NCBI GenBank assembly: GCA_037157565.1
Contig: JAZHRO010000014.1
Span: 75,484,001 to 75,548,000 of the forward strand
DNA length: 64,000 nt
Source of the DNA: Thalassia testudinum
Lineage: Eukaryota; Streptophyta; Magnoliopsida; Alismatales; Hydrocharitaceae
Reading direction: 5' to 3'
The notes beneath the pieces were generated by a model, which saw only the letters and a list, made by a program, of their open reading frames with translations, searched no databases and was not told where the DNA came from. A program made the translations under genes and the position numbers. Shown here in pieces: positions 24,507 to 36,890 of the stretch (the first letter of the stretch is position 1; every line of letters starts with the position of its first letter).

Positions 24507-25277
24507 CTATATATATATATATATCTATATATATCTATACATATATACTTATACATTTATATACATACATATGTACATATATTTTCACGTTATTTATTAT
24601 ACGCTGTATCGCGGGGATATCTGCACCAGTTGCTGATATTCCCTGATACACGCGTACAAAAAAGCGTGGTCCCATACATCATCCATCCTCCATCCACACT
24701 CCACGCGGCACCTAGTCGTGTTGGTTGCGTCTCTCTAGACGTCGGCTGACTCGACATAGTGCTACACTCCATCGTCACCTCCACCCCCACCCCTTTATAT
24801 ATATACTACATATAAATATATATCTATAGCTACTATATCTACTTTCTATCTGATAGCTTCCTTCTTAGTAAAAAGATAAAAAAGGTATAAAAGTGAAAAG
24901 ATAATCTTTGATTTGCAGGTACCCCCGTCTTGCAAGTAGCAAGACGTGTTTTGAAACTCTGTTTTGGCTAAAAGCCAAGGACACAATTTTGAGGGTGTGC
25001 CTCAAGAACAAGGATTACCAAAAAAAAAAACCTAAATAAGAAAAATACCAAAAACAGAATAAACGAACGGAAGAGACGCGTTTTAAGGAAAACGTAGAAA
25101 CTCGACTTGAACCCCACTTCCCTGAGTTCGACCCTGGGCTTAAAAGTGACAAGATAAAATCAATTAGGCCAGGTTAAAAATTTTGTAAAGAGATGGTTAG
25201 GTCTGAATTAGGTTAACCACTATACACATTTCAACGGTAAAAATATCATATTAACAACCTATCCGGGCCGACCATCA
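22872..25277 (+). repeat. Element A 3' LTR
   Basis: 2406 bp, nearly identical to 11599-14025. Differences seen by eye include single bases (for example 22890, 23251 and 23403), one or two extra CAG units, shorter CT and TA runs, and a small cluster at 24726-24732 (gcgtc against aatat in the 5' copy). TATA-like TATAAG is at 23282-23287. It ends CCATCA, followed by the target duplication GCCGC. Confidence 0.93.
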
Positions 25278-25752
25278 GCCGCTGTCTCCAGCCACCTCTC
25301 GCCATTTTGTCGCTATCATCGTGATCCCCACGCTTCAGTCAACATTCCCCTAAAGCAGCTCCATCGCCGGTGCCCCATCTCTCATGAGAGGAGGAGAGAG
25401 AGTGGAAGCTCTATTTTCCCTTCAATCAGATATTACATGTGCTGCCATTGCCAAAACTTGATTTTTGATCTATTATTTTATTAATTGAATGAATTTATAG
25501 CCAAGCCCCTTTAGTATGCTCTAATTAATTGTCTTATCAAATTGCATGATTATCTTCCCCCATCTATTAGCTTCACATTAAATGGTGATATTATGATTTA
25601 TGTTTTACATTGGATGCCATTGAATATGTGGGGTTGATTGATTCTATAGGAGTATTCTAGTAAAGGAGAATTTGCATGATTGGTCCATCTCTTTTCAAAA
25701 ATTAGAGATTGGTTATTTGATTCATCTATTAATGTTCTTTCTTTGGGATTAG
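25278..25752 (+). repeat. B right LTR, second part
   Basis: Starts with the target duplication GCCGC of element A and continues the LTR interrupted at 11598. The sequence around 25438-25510 (gctgccattgccaaaac, attattttattaattgaatgaattta) parallels 2740-2800 of the left LTR. No gene is visible. It ends where the minus-strand LTR of element C begins, so the last part of this LTR is missing here. Confidence 0.6.
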
Positions 25753-26500
25753 GATGAATGAATGAAATTACTTTTAAGTAAATCAAGGTTAGGAGAAACC
25801 CGTCGTTATAGTTCACAAAACTTATTATCAAATAAGATTTTTAACCGAAACTCCAAGGCAGTCCCGGGTCGAACACAGGGAGGCGACGTTTACTTTCATT
25901 GAAATCCGTGCTTCGTGTTGTTTCTTTTTTGTGTTTTAGGGTTTTGTGATTTTTTTGGTGTTTTGTAAAGAAAAGGCAAGCAAGATGACTTCGCAAAGTG
26001 GAGAAACAAATATGATATATCACAATATCATTCAAACGTCTATTACAATATGCTAAAATACAACAGAGATACGAATGAGAAGAAATCTCCCAAATCGGCT
26101 ATTTGGCGAGACAACGGTACTTAGCGGCAGCTTGGACGAAGAGGGTGAGGTACTGGATGATGGAGGTGAGATGTAGGAGGATGCAGGGTAGAGGAATGCT
26201 TCACTAAGGCTTTGGAATGGGGATGAGGATCTGGAGGTGATCTTGTACCAGAATGGAGGTAGCAGGATGGCTCCAAGGCTTCTTATGAAGGTGGTGAGAT
26301 GGAGGATGAGAATCTGGTGGGGTATATGAGCATTACACTAATAAGAGGCCTTTGGAGCTTGGGAATAAGCTCTAAGGGAGCTTTGGTAGGCTACTAAAGC
26401 TTAGGAGTAGGAGGGAGTAGAGTAGATAGAGATGAAGAGGAAGGGGGTGTAGGGGTCCTTTTATAGTGAAGGGAAGAAGGGCTTCCCGCACATAGGCAAT
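25753..26500 (-). repeat. Element C 3' LTR, U5/R part
   Basis: In LTR sense this is the downstream half. It aligns closely with 42045-42381 (for example aaatcaaggttaggagaaac and the stretch with cgaaactccaagg). The TATA box (TTTTATA at 26459-26465 on the plus strand) lies near the break. The low boundary is approximate (25753-25760) because the tip has decayed. The stretch ends at GCAAT, the target site of element E. Confidence 0.75.
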
Positions 26501-29187
26501 TGTAACGACCCGATTCCCGAGTCCCTACGAGACACGAGAACCGGACCGACTTGACTAAACCCAAGACCTAGTCGTCCAACGAGGAAGTAACCAAAAGAGC
26601 AGTAAAATAAACCACATTCAACATGAATATAACTAACAGTAAGAAAATACAGCAGTAAGGAAAGAAACCACTACAGTATGTACCACCACAACAGTAGAAC
26701 AATATTTATAACATAATATGAACTGCAGGTAAAGAAAAGTACAGTGGAAGCAAGAACTACTCACTACAGTGGAATCAAAAAAGGTACAAGAGAACAGTGG
26801 TAACTCTACTGGACCCTACTTGGCCCAACGTCCTCTGCAGCCACTGACCCTGGCTGCTCAACACCTGGTCCTGAAAGGTAATGAGTGTAACACGTCAGCA
26901 AAACGCTGACTAGAGTGGCAGCTAAACTAAAGAAACAGTAAAGTGTACAGTAGCTATTTTCATTTTCTTTCTTCCTTTATTTACGTCTTTCTATTGTTTC
27001 ACAATTTATCTATTTCTCAGATCCTTCACTTGATCTCGAATGTTCCTCGTGGGAACGATCTTGATTGCAGTCTTTTCCGAACAGTAGAAGTAGCACGTGG
27101 TGCTCTCCTGGCCGGGAGAGTCCCCCATGGTGATCCTACTCTCAGTCAACCACCCCAAGGTCACTGACAGACGTAACGATGACTACGGCACGCACGGTAA
27201 ACGCACAGGTAGCTAACCCGCACTGGCACGCGGTCAGTCGTTTCCGTTAACGGGTGCACCCAAAGCACAGCACGGAACCAGTACAGGGTAGAGCCCTCTC
27301 AATAACAGGGGTCCAACCCCTCCACAGTAACCAAATAGGAGCCTTGCCCCTCCACAGTCCTCACACCCTCGCCTGACTACCCTGGTTTGCCCCAGTGGGC
27401 CTAACAAGTCGGTGTAGGAGGCTAGCAGAACCCCGGGGCCCGTAGGGTAGCTAGTACCTCCATACAATAGTCGCTCTCCTCGGTACTACGTACACGAGGG
27501 CCAGCAAGTCGGTACAGAGTGGCCAGTCCTAACCCCGGGTCCCTGGGGCGGCTAGCTCCGCTCTGCACTAAACAGGGGGACAGTCGCTCTCCTTGGTACT
27601 CCGTACTCAAGGGCCAGCTCACTTCCCCAATTCTATTCCATTCACTTTCTAGGAGTTCTACTCCTAATTCCCCGTAGGGTTCCAGCTCTTTAACTCAGCG
27701 CATTCCGGTTTCACCTTTCCAGTTTCACGTTCATACATCCCATATTCTTAATCATGTTCATTTATTCATAACAGGCAGCTGTTAATTCAATTCACAGGCA
27801 GCTATTATTTCTTCTCCACATTTTCAAGACTGCAGTGTTCACGTATTCCACTAGTTTTCCCATCCTAGGATTCATGTCATACCCTAGGATCTATCATACA
27901 ATCTAGTTTTCCAGCCCTAGGATTCATGCAACACCCTAGGATATACCATTCAATCTATTTCTCATTCCTAGGATTCATGCAATGTCCTAGGTTCTATTTA
28001 TAGTTTCATAATTTAACAGATTATACTTAAAGCCACTCTACCGGTTACAACAGGCAAACTGCGGGCGTGGTCGGGAATCCCACGTGCCTCCGCAACCCCC
28101 GAGACTGCAACGGAACGGGGTCCTATCACAAGGATCACACAAGGAACTTCTCAAAATAGTATACAGCTACTGTAGACAGGTAGAGGATTTAATTCTGAAA
28201 AGAACGCAACTCGAAACGTGGAAAACGGAACCCGAACGGGCCTAAACGGGTCGAAGACGACGAAACAGTGCAAAATCAGACGTCTGGAACTTATTCCAGA
28301 CGTCTTAAAAAGTGGATCAGCGAATTACCTCACTCTGCGTGGCTCTCAGACGTCTAGAAGCCTGCAGGGGCGTCTGGCCTAGTTCCCAGACGTCCGATGG
28401 TCACCCAGGACGTCTGGATGTCGCTCCCGTCATCTGGTGCTACAGCCAGACGTCTGATTCGCGTGGGATGGCGAATCACCGAACCTGCGTGTACCCATTT
28501 CCTCTCTCTCTTAGTACGGTCAATCGAAGAAAACGAAGAAGACGGAATAACTCACCTTTCAGACGTCTGGACAGTCTTCCAGACGTCGTGCCCGTCGTCT
28601 GGCTATCAGCCCAGACGTCTGATTCTGGAAAAGTTTCCAGAACCAGGGCGCAACTCGCCCTCCGCTCGCGACGCCCGGCCGCACTGCGAGTGCTCCGCCT
28701 ACTGCTCGAGCTGCAGCAGGCCTCCCACGTCGCTCCGCGCCCGCTGCGCCCCCACCGGTCGGCTCCCGCTGCCCCGACAAGCTCGAGCCCTCACGGCCGA
28801 GCGCTTCTTCCTACACGCAGCACCTCCTCCCATGCTCACCGCGGCTGTCGCCGCCGCCTCTCACTCGCGCTCGCTCTCGTGCACTGGCTGGAAGGAGAAG
28901 AGGAAGGGGGCGGAGGTGACGGGAGTGAGGGAGAGGGCGTGGCCTTTTAAGGCCGCGCGAGGAGGAGAGAGAGAGAGAGGACAGCGCTGCGCCTGCGGTC
29001 GCAGGAGGAGAGAGGGAAAAAGAGAGAGGAAGACGGTTGCGGGTCTGCGCACGCCTGCACGCAGACACAGTCCCGCGTGCCACCGAAAATAGATCCCAGA
29101 CGTCTGGAAGTGGTTCCAGACGTCTAGCCAGATGTTTGGGACACCTCCCAGACGTCTTAAAAAAACGTCTTGAGTGCGTTCGTAACA
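26501..29187 (-). repeat. Element E 3' LTR
   Basis: 2687 bp. It carries about 14 copies or near-copies of the palindrome CCAGACGTCTGG, in two clusters (28276-28640 and 29094-29170). Adjacent pairs form hairpins, for example AGACGTCTGGAA with TTCCAGACGTCT around 28279-28306. A TATA-like TTAAAAGG on the minus strand lies near 28945. Long open frames over 28312-29092 on both strands reflect GC-rich composition and recur in the other LTR. Confidence 0.9.
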
Positions 29188-29270
29188 ATATAACAAACTC
29201 AAAGGAAGTTTCGTCCCCAAAACTTGCGCTAATTAGGGTGCGGGAAAACGTCATAAATACCATAACAAAC
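29188..29270 (-). other. 3' untranslated region of element E
   Basis: A short gap between the pol stop and the 3' LTR. It lacks a clean polypurine tract. The 15-mer ATAACAAACTCAAAG occurs at 29190-29204 and again at 29262-29276, so the end of the internal region has a small direct duplication. Confidence 0.55.
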
Positions 29271-32200
29271 TCAAAGAGGATCGACGTCGGTCCGAAAAGA
29301 CGTACCCACGAAGAGTTTCGGGTACCGCTCCCGCATTGCCGCCTCAGGCTCCCAGGTAGCCTCCTCGTACCGCTGGCTCCTCCACAAAACCTTTACCAGG
29401 GGTACTTGCTTTTGTCTCAAACTGCGGACAGCTCGATCTAGAATCTGCACTGGCCACTTGGGGTAGGTCAGGTCGTCGCCCACCTCGACGCTCTCGTGAC
29501 TCAGTACGTGAATGGGATCGGCTACGTACTTCCTGAGGTTGGACACGTGGAACACGCCGTGCACACCAGAAAGCTGCAGGGGGAGGGCAAGCCTATAAGC
29601 AACGGGTCCAACCCGCTCCAGGACCTCAAAGGGCCCCACAAACCTCAGCGCGAGCTTCCCTCTCACCCCAAACCGCTGCAGGCCCTTCATGGGCGAAACA
29701 CGAAGAAAGACGTGGTCCCCAACCTCAAACTGCACCTCTCTGCGTCTCCGATCCGCGTAGCTCTTCTGTCTGCTCCTGACAGTGTGGAGTCGCCTGTGGA
29801 TCTGCTCGACTACCTCCTGACTCTGTCGGATCAACCTAGGGCCAACCTCCCACTTGGTCCCCACCTCAACCCAACTCAAGGGTGCCGTACACCTCCGTCC
29901 GTACAGAGCCTCGTAGGGAGCCATGCCGATACTCGAGTGATAACTGTTGTTGTATGCAAACTCCTCCAGGGGCAGGTGCTCCTCCCAAGAGCCCCTCCAG
30001 TCCAGTACACAGGCACGCAAAAGGTCCTCAAGTGTCTGTATCGTGTGCGTAGACTGTCCGTCCGTCTGGGGGTGGTAAGCCGTACTAAATCTCAACCGCG
30101 TCCCCAAGGCCTACTGAAACTCAGCCCAAAACTGGGACGTAAAGCGGGTATCCCGGTCGGATACGATCTCCCGCCGAACTCCGTGTAGTCGTACCACATC
30201 ACGGATATACCTCTCTGCCAACTGTGCTGGTCCCACAGTGACTCGGATCGGCAAGAATCGCGTCGTCTTCGTCAGTCTATCCACTATTACCCAGACTGCG
30301 TCATGTCCTCGCTGGGTAACAGGTAAGCCCACCACCAAGTCCATGGTGATGCTCTCCCACTTCCACTCTGGCACTGGAAGCGGCTGTAGCGGCCCTGCAG
30401 GCCTCTGATGCTCGACCTTCACCTGTTGACACACTAAGCACTGCTGCACGAACTCACCCACATCCCGCTTCATCCCCCTCCACCAAAACTCGCATCTCAA
30501 GTCGTGGTACATCTTCGTGTTTCCGGGATGTATGGTGAATCTGGAACCGTGTGCCTCAGTCAGGAGCTCTCTCAACAGCTCGTCTCTGGGAACGCACAAC
30601 CGTCCCCTCAGGTACAGCACCTGGTCTGTGAAAGAGAAGTCCCCTGGGTCTCCCAACAGTACTCTATCGCGCAAGGACTGCAAGTACGGATCGGCCATCT
30701 GTCCTGTGATGATGCGGTCTATCAGCTCTGGCCTGGTCTGTCGTGTCACCGTCACTGCCCCACAGTGCCCCCGTAACACCAGGGATCGCCAACTACCCAC
30801 CTCCTCCAAAAGGCTCCAACTCTGTAACTGTAAACTGGCCAAGTGTGCGGGCACCTTACGGCTCAAGGCGTCAGCCACCACATTGGCTTTTCCCGGGTGG
30901 TAGGAGATGCTGCAGTCGTAGTCCTTCAGGAGCTCCAACCAACGTCTCTGTCTCATGTTGAGCTCCTTCTGATCAAAAAGGTATCTGAGGCTGTTGTGAT
31001 CTGTGAAAATTTCGAAGGTCTCACCGTACAAGTAGTGCCTCCAAGTCTTCAGCGCGAAGACAACAGCTGCCAACTCTAGGTCCTGGGTAGGGTAGGTATG
31101 CTCATGGGGCTTCAGTTGCCGCGAAGCGTAAGCGACAACATGACCCCTTTGCATGAGCACACCTCCTAACCCCTGCAAGGAGGCGTCCGTGTACACAACG
31201 AACCCGCCACTACTGTCAGGGATGGTGAGCACGGGAGCCAAGGTCAACCTCTCCTTCAGTTTCAGAAAACACGCCTCACAGGCGTCTATCCAAGCGAAGG
31301 GCACGTCCTTCCGGGTCAACTATGTCATAGGACGCGCAATCTGTGAAAAACCTCTAATGAATCGTCTGTAGTAGCCTGCCAGTCCCAGGAAACTGCGGAT
31401 CTCAGTGACTGAACGCAGTCTCTCCCACCTGAGTACTACCTCAACCTTGGCTGGGTCCACTGCCAAGCCGTCTCCAGAGATCACATGACCTAAGAAGGTC
31501 ACCTCCCTCAACCAGAACTCGCACTTACTGTATTTGGCGTACAGCCTACGTCGTCACAGTGTGTCCAGAACCATCCGCAAGTGCTGTCCGTGCTGCGTCT
31601 GATCTCTAGAATAGACGAGTACATCATCTATGAAAACCACCACGAACTGGTCCAAGTACTGTCTAAACACCCGGTTCATCAGATCCATGAAAGCAACGGG
31701 GGCATTGGTCAGCCCAAACGGCATGACCAAAAACTCATAGTGTCCGTACCGGGTGCGGAAAGCTGTCTTGGAGACGTCGGTCTCCCTGATCCTCAACTGG
31801 TGGTATCCCGACCTCAAGTCGATCTTGGAGAACACCGTGGCACCCCGCAATTGGTCAAACAAGTCATCGATCCTCGGCAGTGGATATCTGTTCTTGATGG
31901 TGACCCTATTCAGCTGTCGGTAATCCACACAAAGGCGTAAGGTCCCATCCTTCTTCTTCACAAACAGTACCGGGGCTCCCCAGGGAGACGCACTGGGCCT
32001 CACGAAACCTTTCTCCAAAAGGTCCTGCAACTGAGACTTGAGCTCTCGTAGCTCAAGCGGTGCCATCCTGTATGGCGCGGTGGAGATGGGGCTGGTCCCT
32101 GGTACTAGTGAGATCTCAAACTCGATCTCAAGCTCAGGCAGTAGTCCTGGTAACTCGTCTGGAAACACGTCAGGGTACTCTCTAACCACCGGGATGCTCT

Positions 32201-34031
32201 GGAAGTCTGCCACAGGGCTGGGCTCTGCCACCACACAAGCTAGGAAACCCTCACACCCCTGGCTCAAAAGTCTCGCCGCCCGAAGTGCCGAAATGCACCT
32301 GAAACCTCCGTCCACTGGCTATCCGTGAAACTCGAAAGAAGGCAACTCCGGAATGGAGAAGACGATCTTCCTCTCAAAACACTCCACCAAGGCGTGGTAA
32401 GAGGACAGCCAATCCATCCCCAGAATCACTCCAAAGTCCTCCATCTGCAACATAATCAGGTCAGCTGGCAGGCTATGTCCCCCGACGCTGACCTCGCAAT
32501 CCGTGTACACCTCCTCATCTACAAACAGCTGACCACTCGAACCTCTGATTACGAACGGATTCTCTAACAGTGTATAATCCTGGCCCAAACTAACTACGAA
32601 ACTGGCTGCGACAAACGAGTGCGTAGCGCCGGAATCGAAAAGCATGTAAACGAGTCTGCCGGAAACTGAAACCATACCTGCTACCACCGATCCCGAAGCT
32701 CTGGCGTCCCTGTGTGTCAGGGCGTTGATACGCCCTTCAGCTCTAGGTGCGGACGAAGCAGCCACACTCTGCGTCAGACGGGTAGGTGTTGGCCGGTACC
32801 CTCCTCGTGACTGCTGTCCTCCTCCTCACGCCTGGGAACCACGGCCTCCTGCACGCCCTCCAGTGCTCTGCACGGGGAGTATCTGCTGACCTCCTGCCCT
32901 AGATGGGCAGTCCCTCCTGATGTGTCCTGGCTGGCCACACTGGTAACAGAGGGGAACCCGACTCCCGCCCTCAGTGGGTCCCTGCTGTCGGCTGGGCGAG
33001 GGTCCGGTGCTGGCGACTGGCCCCTATCGAGGGCCCCCAAAGGCCACTGATGGCCCTGTAAAATGTGACGGCTCTCCTGCCGACGCCACGTGTCTCCTCT
33101 CTCACTGGCCCTGTGAAAAGTCTGGCTGAAAGGGCCTCTTCCGCCCGCCGTCAGTGTCTCGCGCGGATAGGTTGGTCTCCTCGTAAGTCATAGCTGCCTC
33201 TACCACCCTCGAAAACATAGGCAGCTTCAGGGGTTTGACATACCCCCGAATCGCAGGCCGGAGCCCCTCGGTGAACCTCCAAAGGCGCTCCTCCTCAGTA
33301 GCCACCGCTGTCGCTGCAAAGCGGGACAGCTCCAAGAAATGCGTGCGGTACGCGCTCACAGTCATCGTTCCTTGGCGGAGAGTGTGGAACTCTCGCCTCC
33401 TCTGGTCCTGCCACGTCTGGGGAAAGTACTACTCACAGAAGAGGGCGACGAACCGATCCCAGGTCGGCTCGTCCCTCTCCTGTCCCCGGACCGCCCTCCA
33501 CCACCTGTATGCCGCACTCTCCAGCTGGTACGTGGCAAAGGCCACGCGGCACTCCATCGGGGGGCGAAGGGTGTCAAAAATCTTCTCCAGCTGCTCAAGC
33601 CAGTCCTCAACCTCGGTCGGGTCCTCATCCCCCTTGAAGGAGGGGGGCTTCAGCTTTCGGAACTGCCCGAAGAGCTCGGAGTGGCGCTGCAATGGGGATG
33701 CTGGTCCACCCCCAGGCAACGGTGCCTCGTGCACAGAAGTATCGGAGGAAGGTGGGGGCTACGGCGGCCCATCCCCTCCCCCGTGTCTAGCGCCGCGTCC
33801 GTCGAGTGGTCCCACAGAGGACTCCCCCTCCACAGCCCCAGGGTGAGGTGCTCGGGGCGGTGGGTGGAGCTCCTCTCATACAATGTCTCGTATCAGCCGG
33901 GCGAGGTCCTGGGCCTGGATGCCCGGGAGTAGTGGCTGGTCCACTGGGGTGTCGGCAACGGCACGCCCACGTCCCCGACCTCGCCCTCGGCCGCACCCGC
34001 GGCCAGCCTTACCAGTCTCGCGACGAGGCAT
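29271..34031 (-). pseudogene. Gag-Pol of element E, ten in-frame stops
   Basis: All coding blocks share one minus-strand frame. In order of translation: a Gly/Arg-rich N-terminus (from 34031); Gag core about 33734-33110; a CCHC zinc knuckle near 32945; protease with LFDSGATHSFVA near 32640; RT with [10 protein letters not shown] near 31620; RNase H with [11 protein letters not shown] near 31190; integrase HHCC finger 30570-30430; DDE first residues in ITMDL and VSDRDTRF; chromodomain about 29460-29300. Stops are TGA near 33876, 33102, 32826 and 31554, and TAG near 33759, 33429, 33024, 32319, 31320 and 30111. At 30045-30050 Thr-His stands where the family has the third catalytic residue of integrase. 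The protein cannot be made in full from this copy. Confidence 0.9.
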
Positions 34032-34197
34032 CTCCTGTAAGGAGACGCGAAACAAAATGGAACACGTCACTACGGAACGATACCGAACGGAAACGTCTAA
34101 GAACTCATGTCAAGAGATATGTTGTGGTGGCTACTCTAGTTATAGACATGTGAATTGGTTATTTTCCAGTCAGTTGATTCACTTCTCGGGACGACCT

Positions 34198-34213
34198 TGC
34201 TCTGATACCATCT
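34198..34213 (-). other. Primer-binding site, initiator tRNA-Met
   Basis: Read on the minus strand, TGGTATCAGAGC follows the LTR end by three bases (AGA). It is the complement of the 3' end of initiator tRNA-Met, the usual primer of Tekay/Del and many other plant retroelements. Confidence 0.9.
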
Positions 34214-36890
34214 TGTAACGACCCGATTCCTGAGTCCCTACGAGACACGAGAACCGGACCGACTCGACTAAACCCAAGACCTGGTCGTCCAACGAGGAAG
34301 TAACCAAAAGAGCAGTAAAATAAACCACATTCAACATGAATATAACTAACAGAAAGAAAATACAGCAGTAAGGAAAGAAACCACTACAGTATGTACCACC
34401 ACAATAGTAGAACAACATTTATAACATAATATGAACTGCAGGTAAAGAAAAGTACAGCGGAAACAAGAACTACTCACTACAGTGGAACCAAAAAGAGGTA
34501 CAAGAGAACAGTGGTAACTCTATTGGACCCTACTTGGCCCAACGTCCTCTGCAGCCGCTGACCCTGGCTGCTCAACACCTGGTCCTGAAAGGTAATGAGT
34601 GTAACACGTCAGCAAAACGCTGAGTAGAGTGGCAGCTAAACTAAAGAAATAGTAAAGTGTACAGTAGCTGTTTTAATTTTCTTTCTTCCTTTATTTACGT
34701 CTTTCTATTGTTTCACAATTTATCTATTTCTCAGATCCTTCACTTGATCTCAAATGTTCCTCATGGGAACGATCTTGATTGCAGTCTTTTCTGAACAGTA
34801 GAAGTAGCACGTGGTGCTCTCCTGGCTGGGAGAGTCCCCTGTGGTGATCCTACTCTCAGTCAACCACCCCAAGGTCACTGACAGACATAACGGTGACTAC
34901 GGCACGCGCGGTAAACGCACGGGTAGCTAACCCGCACTGGAACGCGGTCAGTCGTTTCTGTCAACGGGTGCATCCAAAGCACAGCACGGAACCAGTACAG
35001 GGCAGATTCCTCTCAGTAACAGGGGTCCAACCCCTCCACAGTAACCAAACAGGGGCCTTGCCCCTCCATAGTCCGCGCACCCTCGCCTGACTACCCTGGT
35101 TTGCCCCAGTGGGCCTAACAAGTCGGTGTAGGAGGCTAGCAGAACCCCGGGGCCCGTGGGGTAGCTAGTACCTCCCTACACTAGTAGCTCTCCTCGGTAC
35201 TACGTACACGAGGGCCAGCAAATCGGTACAGAGTGGCCAGTCCTAACCCCGGGTCCCTGGGGCAGCTAGCTCCGCTCTGCACTAAGCATGGGGACAGTCG
35301 CTCTCCTTGGTACTCCGTACTCAAGGGCCAGCTCACTTCCCCAATTCTATTCCACTCAATTTCCAGGAGTTCTACTCCTAATTCCCCGTAGGGTTCCAGC
35401 TCTTTAACTCAGCGCATTCCGGTTTCACCTTTCCAGTTTCACGTTCATACATCCCATATTCTTAATCATGTTCATTTATTCATAACAAGTAGCTGTTAAT
35501 TCAATTCACAGGCAGCTATTATTTCTTTTCCACATTTTCAAGACTGCAGTGTTCACGTATTCCACTAGTTTTCCCATCCTAGGATTCATGTCATACCCTA
35601 GGATATATCATACAATCTAGTTTTCCAGCCCTAGGATTCATGCAACACCCTAGGATCTACCATTCAATCTATTTCTCATTCCTAGGATTCATGCAATGTC
35701 CTAGGTTCTATTTATAGTTTCATAATTTAACAGATTATACTTAAAGCCACTCTACCGGTTACAACAGGCGAACTGGGGGCGTGGTCGGGAATCCCGCATG
35801 CCTTCGCAACCCCCGAGACTACAACGGAACGGGGTCCTATCACAAGGATCACACAAGGAACTTCTCAAAATAGTATACAGCTACTGTAGACAGATAGAGG
35901 ATTTAATTCCGAAAAGAACGCAACTCGAAACGCGGAAAACGGAACCCGAACGGGCCCTAAACGGGTCGAAGACGACGAAACAGTGCAAAATCAGACATCT
36001 GGAACTTATTCCAGATGCCTTAAAAAGTGGATCAGCGAATTACCTCTCTCTGCATGGCTCTCAGATGTCCAGAAGCTTGCGGGGGCGTCTGTCCTAGTTC
36101 CCAGACGTCCGATGGTCACCCAGGACGTCTGGATGTCACTCCCGTCGTCTGGTGCTACAGCCAGACGTCTGATTCGCGTTGGATGGCGAATCACCGAACC
36201 TGTGTGTACCCATTTCCTCTCTCTCTTAGTACGGTCAATCGAAGAAAATGAAGAAAATGGAATAACTCACCTTTCATACGTCTGGACAGTCTTCCAGACG
36301 TCGTGCCCGTCGTCTGGCTATCAGCCCAGACGTCTGATTCTGGAAAAGTTTCCAGAACCAGGGCGTAACTCGCCCTCCGCTCGCGACGCCCGGCCGCGCT
36401 GCGAGTGCTCCGCCTACTGCTCGAGCTGCAGCAGGCCTCCCACGTCGCTCCGCGCCCGCTGCGCCCCCGTCGGCTGGCTCCCACTGCCTCGGCAAGCTCG
36501 AGCCCTCACAGCCGAGCGCTTCTTCCTACACGCAGCACCTCCTCCCATGCTCACCGTGGCTGTCGCCGCCGCCGCTCACTCGCGCTCGCTCTCACGCACT
36601 GGCTGGAAGGAGAAGAGGAAGGGGGCGGAGGTGACGGGAGTGAGGGAGAGGGCGTGGCCTTTTAAGGCCGTGCGAGGAGGAGAGAGAGAGAGCGGACAGC
36701 GCTACGCCTGCGGTTGCAAGAGGAGAGAGGGTAAAAGAGAGAGGAAGACGGTTGCGGGTCTGCACGCGCCTGCACGCAGACGCAGTCCCGCGTGCCACCG
36801 AAAATAGATCCCAGACGTCTGGAAGTGGTTCAAGACGTCTGGGACACCTCCCAGACGTCTTAAGAAAATGTCTTGAGTGTGTTAGTAACA
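34214..36890 (-). repeat. Element E 5' LTR
   Basis: 2677 bp, the partner of 26501-29187. The same AGACGTCT palindrome clusters lie at about 35993-36345 and 36812-36876. Several of its copies are mutated (for example cagacatctgg at about 35992). It ends at 36890 before the target duplication GCAAT. Confidence 0.9.

Larger units (their letters stand above)
11599..25277 (+). mobile_element. Element A: complete Athila-type Ty3/gypsy retrotransposon
   Basis: A full-length element of 13.7 kb. The LTRs are 11599-14025 and 22872-25277, both starting TGTTTGCACC and ending CCATCA. The 5-bp target duplication GCCGC is at 11594-11598 and 25278-25282. The order is LTR, tRNA-Asp PBS, 1.4-kb leader, gag, pol (PR-RT-RNase H-integrase), a 1.4-kb 3' untranslated region with two polypurine tracts, LTR. 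By eye the LTRs differ at only about a dozen bases outside microsatellites, so the insertion is young. It sits inside the right LTR of element B. Gag and pol are both open, but pol is in the +1 frame. Confidence 0.95.
26501..36890 (-). mobile_element. Element E: Tekay/Del-type chromovirus
   Basis: 10.4 kb, minus strand. The LTRs are 34214-36890 (5') and 26501-29187 (3'), with TSD GCAAT at 26496-26500 and 36891-36895. The LTRs run TGTTAC...GGTCGTTACA in element sense. The PBS is complementary to initiator tRNA-Met. One reading frame runs from about 34031 to 29271 through Gag, protease, RT, RNase H, integrase and a chromodomain. The frame is broken by ten stops and no frameshift that I found. 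The LTRs differ more than those of A, including a 13-base indel near 29120/36835, so E is older. Confidence 0.93.

Noticed and set aside
28312..29092. Overlapping frames of 200-230 codons, repeated at 35983-36807
   Set aside because: They fall in the E LTRs and cross palindrome clusters. Frames are open on both strands and no family matches.
29496..30188. 230-codon plus-strand frame
   Set aside because: Antisense to integrase and chromodomain coding of element E.
33235..33932. Plus-strand frames of about 200 codons
   Set aside because: They are antisense shadows of the chromovirus Gag on the minus strand.
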